A DNA stretch of 27,004 nt. Origin: Methylocystaceae bacterium (GTDB taxonomy: Bacteria > Pseudomonadota > Alphaproteobacteria > Rhizobiales > Beijerinckiaceae). Made by a program: the position numbers and the translations under genes. Positions 23,766 through 27,004 of this stretch are shown here, in pieces; within the stretch, counting starts at the first letter, position 1, and every line of letters begins with the position of its first letter. The stretch spans positions 1-27,004 of the forward strand of contig PQAN01000231.1 of NCBI GenBank assembly GCA_003105285.1, written 5' to 3'. Below the pieces are notes generated by a model. The model saw only the letters and a list, made by a program, of their open reading frames with translations, was not told the origin of the DNA and searched no databases.

Positions 23766-25055
23766 GTGCGCCACGGTCACACGTGGCGCCTATCCAAGCG
23801 ACTCGAGCAGATGAGACATCTCGCGCGCGCCCTCGCGCATCGCAATTACGCTCTGTACTTTTCGGCCCAGATTCTGTCGCAGGCGGGAACGCATATGCAG
23901 CAGGTGGCGATGAGCTGGCTCGTCTTCCGACTGACCGGCTCGACCTTCATGCTCGGCTTCGTCGCTTTCATGGGGCAGTTTCCGACGCTGATTTTCGGCC
24001 CGTTCGTCGGTCTTCTCGCCGATCGGGTCGAAAGGCGGAAGGTGCTATTCTGGACCCAATTCGCGTCGCTCGTCCACTCCGTCGCGCTCGCCGTTCTGAC
24101 GGCGGGATCGGAGATCAGAGCCGAGGTTCTCGTTATCATGTGGCTGCTGCTCGGCTTGATCAACGCGATCGACCAACCCGTCCGGCAGGCGCTCATCGCC
24201 GAGCTCGTTCCACGTCGCGAAGACTTGCCGAACGCTGTCGCGCTGACCTCAGTGACGATACATTCGTCGCGGCTGATCGGACCGGCGCTCGGCGGCGTGC
24301 TCATCGCCCAATGGGGCGAGAGCGCCTGCTTTCTCATGAATGCGGCGTCATATTCATTCGTGCTGGCCGCGCTCTGCGCGATCCGTTTGCAGGAGCGGCC
24401 GGCGCACAAGCCCGGGCAATCCGTCATAGGGGCGTTGAGCGAAGGATTCGGTTACACACTCGAACATCGCTATATTCTGCTTCTGTTGTCGATCGTCGCG
24501 ATGATCAGCTTTTTCAGCACGCCCTATATTTCGCTTTTGCCTTATTTCGCCAAAGAGGTTTATGGCGGCGACGCGCAGTCGTTCGGTTTCATGACCGCGG
24601 CCGCCGGAGCGGGCGCCTTTTCCGGCACGCTGTTTCTCGCAGGACGCCGGACGGTTTTCGATATCGATAGGACAATCGTCGCCGCGGTGTTGGCGTCTGG
24701 ATTTGCGCTCGCGCTGTTCGCCCGGACCGATCAGGTCCCATTGGCGGTGGCGGCGCTGTTCGTCATCGGCTTTTGTTCAATAAACATCGTGGCGGCCAGC
24801 AATGTGCTGATTCAATCCGTCGTCGCCGATCGCATGCGAGGGCGCGTGATGGGGCTGTTCACCATGGCGTTTTTCGGTATTTCCCCGATCGGCAGTCTGG
24901 CGATCGGTTCGGCCGGGCAGTCGTTCGGCGTTCGCGATACGTTGACGTGCTGCGCCGCGGTAATCATGCTGACGGGAATCGTCGCGGCGCGGTTGAGGAA
25001 AAATATTCCACACGAGGCGCTCGTTACAGAACATTGCTCCGCGCAGCCGTCCTGA
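23766..25055 (+). CDS. MFS transporter, EntS-like (probable exporter)
   Basis: About 429 residues with 12 predicted membrane segments. It belongs to the MFS_3/EntS-type exporters: HRNYALYFSAQILSQAGTHMQQVAMSWLVFRLTGS near the N-terminus, the motif-A-like loop GLLADRVERRKVL between helices 2 and 3, NAIDQPVRQALIAELVPR, and LFTMAFFGISPIGSLAIGSAG. GTG 23766 is favoured because AGAAGGA (23755-23761) lies four bases upstream; ATG 23811 is the alternative. This is the last gene of the operon, 10 bp after the aldo/keto reductase. Such pumps export siderophores, drugs or metabolites; here it may remove the desulfurised carbon product so it does not inhibit the pathway (inference). It could instead be an unrelated efflux gene. 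Confidence 0.88.
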   Translation: MRHGHTWRLSKRLEQMRHLARALAHRNYALYFSAQILSQAGTHMQQVAMSWLVFRLTGSTFMLGFVAFMGQFPTLIFGPFVGLLADRVERRKVLFWTQFASLVHSVALAVLTAGSEIRAEVLVIMWLLLGLINAIDQPVRQALIAELVPRREDLPNAVALTSVTIHSSRLIGPALGGVLIAQWGESACFLMNAASYSFVLAALCAIRLQERPAHKPGQSVIGALSEGFGYTLEHRYILLLLSIVAMISFFSTPYISLLPYFAKEVYGGDAQSFGFMTAAAGAGAFSGTLFLAGRRTVFDIDRTIVAAVLASGFALALFARTDQVPLAVAALFVIGFCSINIVAASNVLIQSVVADRMRGRVMGLFTMAFFGISPIGSLAIGSAGQSFGVRDTLTCCAAVIMLTGIVAARLRKNIPHEALVTEHCSAQPS

Positions 25056-25077
25056 ATGCTCTTTTCCTAAACGACAT

Positions 25078-25098
25078 TATCTATTACTCTTATAGATA
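25078..25098. promoter_or_regulatory. Dyad upstream of the CysB-type gene, candidate LysR operator
   Basis: TATCTAT-N7-ATAGATA is a perfect 7-bp dyad, 90 bases before the ATG of the CysB-type regulator. It has the size and T-N11-A form typical of LysR-family sites, so autoregulation is plausible. The rest of 25056-25187 holds no gene; it is AT-rich at first and then GC-rich. Confidence 0.5.
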
Positions 25099-25187
25099 TA
25101 TCGTGTTCGGCGCTCCCGCGCTCGGTCGGCTCGCCTTCGGGGGCTCGAGTCGGGGGGAAGGGACGCCAAGTTCGGGATGCCTGGCTA

Positions 25188-26135
25188 ATGAACTTTCAGC
25201 AGCTCCGCTTCGTTCGCGAGGCGGTCCGAAACGGGCTCAATCTGACGACGACGTCATCTGCGCTGTTCACGTCGCAGTCGGGCGTCAGCAGGCAGATCAA
25301 GGACCTCGAAGACGAGCTCGGCGTAGAGATTTTCGTGCGCAAAGGCAAGCGACTCGTCGGATTGACGAAAGTAGGCGAGGGCGTGTTGCCTTTCGTCGAG
25401 AAGATCTTGCTCGAAGCCGAAAACCTTCGCCGCTATTCGGGTCAATTCACCAAACAGCTCGACGGCCGCTTGGTCATCGCGGCGACGCATAATCAAGCGC
25501 GCTACGTCCTACCCGACGTCATCCAGTGTTTCATCGCCGAATTCCCCAACGTCCATCTGGAATTGAGGCAAGGCACGCCGCATTACGTCGCGCAGAGCAT
25601 CATCAAGGGCGATTCGGATCTAGGAATTGCGACGGAGGCGCTGGACACCTTTCCAGAGCTCATCACCTATAATTGCTTCTCCTGGCGTCATATGGCGATC
25701 GTTTCGACCGATCATCCGTTGACCGCAAAGAGTGTCGTGTCGCTCGCCGATCTCGCCCAATATCCGATCATCACCTATAATCGGAACTTCACGGGAAGAA
25801 GTCTGATCGACGCCACTTTCGCTCGAGCCGGGCTGACGCCCGACATTCGGCTCACCGCCATGGACGCCGACGTCATCAAGACCTATGTGGAACTCGGCCT
25901 GGGAATAGGCATCGTGGCCGAACTGGCGTTCGATCCCCAGCGCGACAAGACGCTGGTGGCGCTCGTTGCGACCAAGGGGCTGTTCGAACCCAACACGACC
26001 AAGGTCGCAATCAGACGCGGCGCTCTGCTTCAGTCCTACGCTTACAGGCTGATCGAGCTGTTTGCGCCCAGATATTCGAAATTGGAACTGATGGACACGG
26101 TTTTCGCCGCCCATGAAGTGGCCGTGACCATTTGA
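25188..26135 (+). CDS. CysB/Cbl-type LysR regulator of sulfur assimilation
   Basis: A 315-residue LysR protein that aligns throughout with CysB/Cbl (about 316-324 aa). The HTH region includes LFTSQSGVSRQIKDLEDELG (27-46). The effector pocket known from CysB (Thr100, Thr102, Gln103, Thr149, Trp166, Thr202, from memory) is found at the same numbers: Thr100, Asn102 (changed), Gln103, Thr149 (ATEAL), Trp166 and Thr202 (FTGRS). CysB senses N-acetylserine and sulfate or thiosulfate; Cbl senses adenylyl sulfate. It is therefore the natural master switch for the neighbouring sulfur genes under sulfate limitation. It is transcribed in the same direction as the operon, 132 bp after it, and convergent with the second desulfinase. 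The Asn102 change might alter effector preference. Confidence 0.94.
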   Translation: MNFQQLRFVREAVRNGLNLTTTSSALFTSQSGVSRQIKDLEDELGVEIFVRKGKRLVGLTKVGEGVLPFVEKILLEAENLRRYSGQFTKQLDGRLVIAATHNQARYVLPDVIQCFIAEFPNVHLELRQGTPHYVAQSIIKGDSDLGIATEALDTFPELITYNCFSWRHMAIVSTDHPLTAKSVVSLADLAQYPIITYNRNFTGRSLIDATFARAGLTPDIRLTAMDADVIKTYVELGLGIGIVAELAFDPQRDKTLVALVATKGLFEPNTTKVAIRRGALLQSYAYRLIELFAPRYSKLELMDTVFAAHEVAVTI

Positions 26136-26138
26136 AAA

Positions 26139-26168
26139 GCGATCCGGCGCCAGACGACGCCGGATCGC
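26139..26168. terminator. Bidirectional terminator hairpin between CysB-type gene and desulfinase 2
   Basis: A perfect 11-bp stem, GCGATCCGGCG (26139-26149) / CGCCGGATCGC (26158-26168), with an 8-base loop lies between two convergent stops (26135 and 26177). On the minus strand the stem is followed by TTTT, so it works best as the terminator of the desulfinase gene; on the plus strand the tail is weak (AACCATAAT). Confidence 0.75.
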
Positions 26169-26176
26169 AACCATAA

Positions 26177-27004
26177 TCAGAAGCTGGCGAGCGCCTCCTG
26201 CAAGAACTGCGGGGCTACCCAGTCTCTTATGTCGAAGTCGTTACGGATGTAACCATATTCCAGCAGGAAAGCCTTCTGGACTTCGAGACCGGCGAGAGCC
26301 TGAGGCGCGAGGTTCGGGACAAAGTCGCGCGCGCCGATCGCTTCGGCCAGCCGCCGCACGGATTGCGGGCGCGCCTCGCCGCCGTTGAATATTTCCGCCG
26401 CCGCCAAAGGGTTTTCATTGACCCAACGGCCGCCGCGAATGGCGGCGCGCAGATAGGCGACGATGTATTCCGGATGCTCCGCGGCAAGCTTCGCGCTCAC
26501 CGTGATGACGGGCGAACTCGCGCCGGTCAGCGTCCAGTCGGGATGGCGAGACAGGTCCTCGATGGCCTTGAAGCGACCGGAGCCGGTCAGATAACGAGCA
26601 TTGGCGTCGCTGCTGAGGATCGCGTCGATCTCGCCTGACGCCAGCGCCTGGACGTCGAGCGCCTCCTCGGGATTCTTGCGTGCGAAACGCCCGGCGCGTT
26701 CGGCGGGATGACGGGAGGGCTTCTCCACTTCGAAATCATCGTGCTCGATATCGACGATCGTGACGTCCTTGTCGCTCAAGCCGGCGAGACGCAGCGAGTC
26801 GATAATCCCGCGATGGGCCGGAACGCGCCCAAAGTCGAGCTTGCGCGTATTGCGACCCTTCAACAGGCCGATCTTCTTACCGGCCAAATCCGCGACTCTA
26901 TAGAATCTCGACGTCGTGCGAACGAGAATTTGTCCGCCGGACGGGTCGGTCGTCAATGTCGCTATTAGCCTGGTGTCGCTGATATCCGCGCGCGCCCAGA
27001 TCGG
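26177..27004 (-). CDS. DszB-like sulfinate desulfinase (copy 2), N-terminus outside window
   Basis: The frame is open to the right edge; about 275 residues of the C-terminal part are visible, beginning PIWARADISDTRLIAT. It matches the desulfinase at 8449-9546 throughout: RVADLxGKKIGL, LAGLSxxDVxIVDIEHDD, PSRxPAER, IEDLxRHPDWTL, YLRAAIRGGRWVNENPLAAAEIFN, DFVPNLxxQALAGxEVxKxFLL and DWVAPQFLQEALASF. Roughly 60 percent of positions match by eye. The catalytic segment (YSxCPVP, His, RxGG) would lie beyond 27004, so activity cannot be judged. Stop at 26177-26179. It is convergent with the CysB-type gene. Confidence 0.85.
   Translation of the reverse strand, partial: PIWARADISDTRLIATLTTDPSGGQILVRTTSRFYRVADLAGKKIGLLKGRNTRKLDFGRVPAHRGIIDSLRLAGLSDKDVTIVDIEHDDFEVEKPSRHPAERAGRFARKNPEEALDVQALASGEIDAILSSDANARYLTGSGRFKAIEDLSRHPDWTLTGASSPVITVSAKLAAEHPEYIVAYLRAAIRGGRWVNENPLAAAEIFNGGEARPQSVRRLAEAIGARDFVPNLAPQALAGLEVQKAFLLEYGYIRNDFDIRDWVAPQFLQEALASF

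Overview
The window is GC-rich and has short AT-rich promoter islands. Its intergenic spaces carry palindromic repeats of a kind I associate with Hyphomicrobiales (Rhizobiales-type Alphaproteobacteria). With a TonB-dependent receptor and Tat-type signal peptides, this points to a Gram-negative alphaproteobacterium. I cannot name the genus from sequence alone.

Almost every gene fits one theme: scavenging sulfur from organic sulfur compounds (sulfonates, sulfones, possibly thiophene-type molecules) under a CysB-type regulator. Left edge (1-1357, minus): the N-terminus of an exported protein and a LysR regulator. 1617-5657: two NtaA/SnaA/DszA-type flavin monooxygenases facing each other across a repeat-bearing spacer, then a class II aldolase-like gene. 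5979-9546 (minus, transcribed right to left): a DszB-type desulfinase, an SsuD-type monooxygenase and a DszC/SfnB-type flavoprotein. 9547-9896: a divergent control region with a striking nested inverted repeat. 9897-25055 (plus): one tightly packed 11-gene operon encoding a TonB-dependent receptor, substrate-binding protein 1, a TauD-type dioxygenase, a second SsuD-type enzyme, a second DszC/SfnB-type enzyme, substrate-binding protein 2, two peptide-type ABC permeases, a fused double ATPase, an aldo/keto reductase and an MFS exporter. 25188-26135: the CysB/Cbl-type regulator. 26177-27004 (minus): the C-terminal three quarters of a second DszB-type desulfinase, cut by the window edge.

Proposed working model (inference): the receptor brings a bulky organosulfur compound across the outer membrane. 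Two alternative Tat-exported binding proteins hand it to one dipeptide-type ABC importer. In the cytoplasm DszC-like enzymes oxidise S, DszA/SsuD/TauD-like enzymes cleave C-S bonds, and DszB-like enzymes release sulfite from sulfinates. The aldo/keto reductase and the MFS pump would deal with the carbon leftovers. Most enzyme types occur in two divergent copies, suggesting a two-substrate or broad-range system. No flavin reductase is visible, so reduced FMN must come from elsewhere. The most notable point is that homologues of all three Dsz (4S pathway) enzymes, A, B and C, sit together, with the DszB-type protein keeping the Cys/His/Arg catalytic set.
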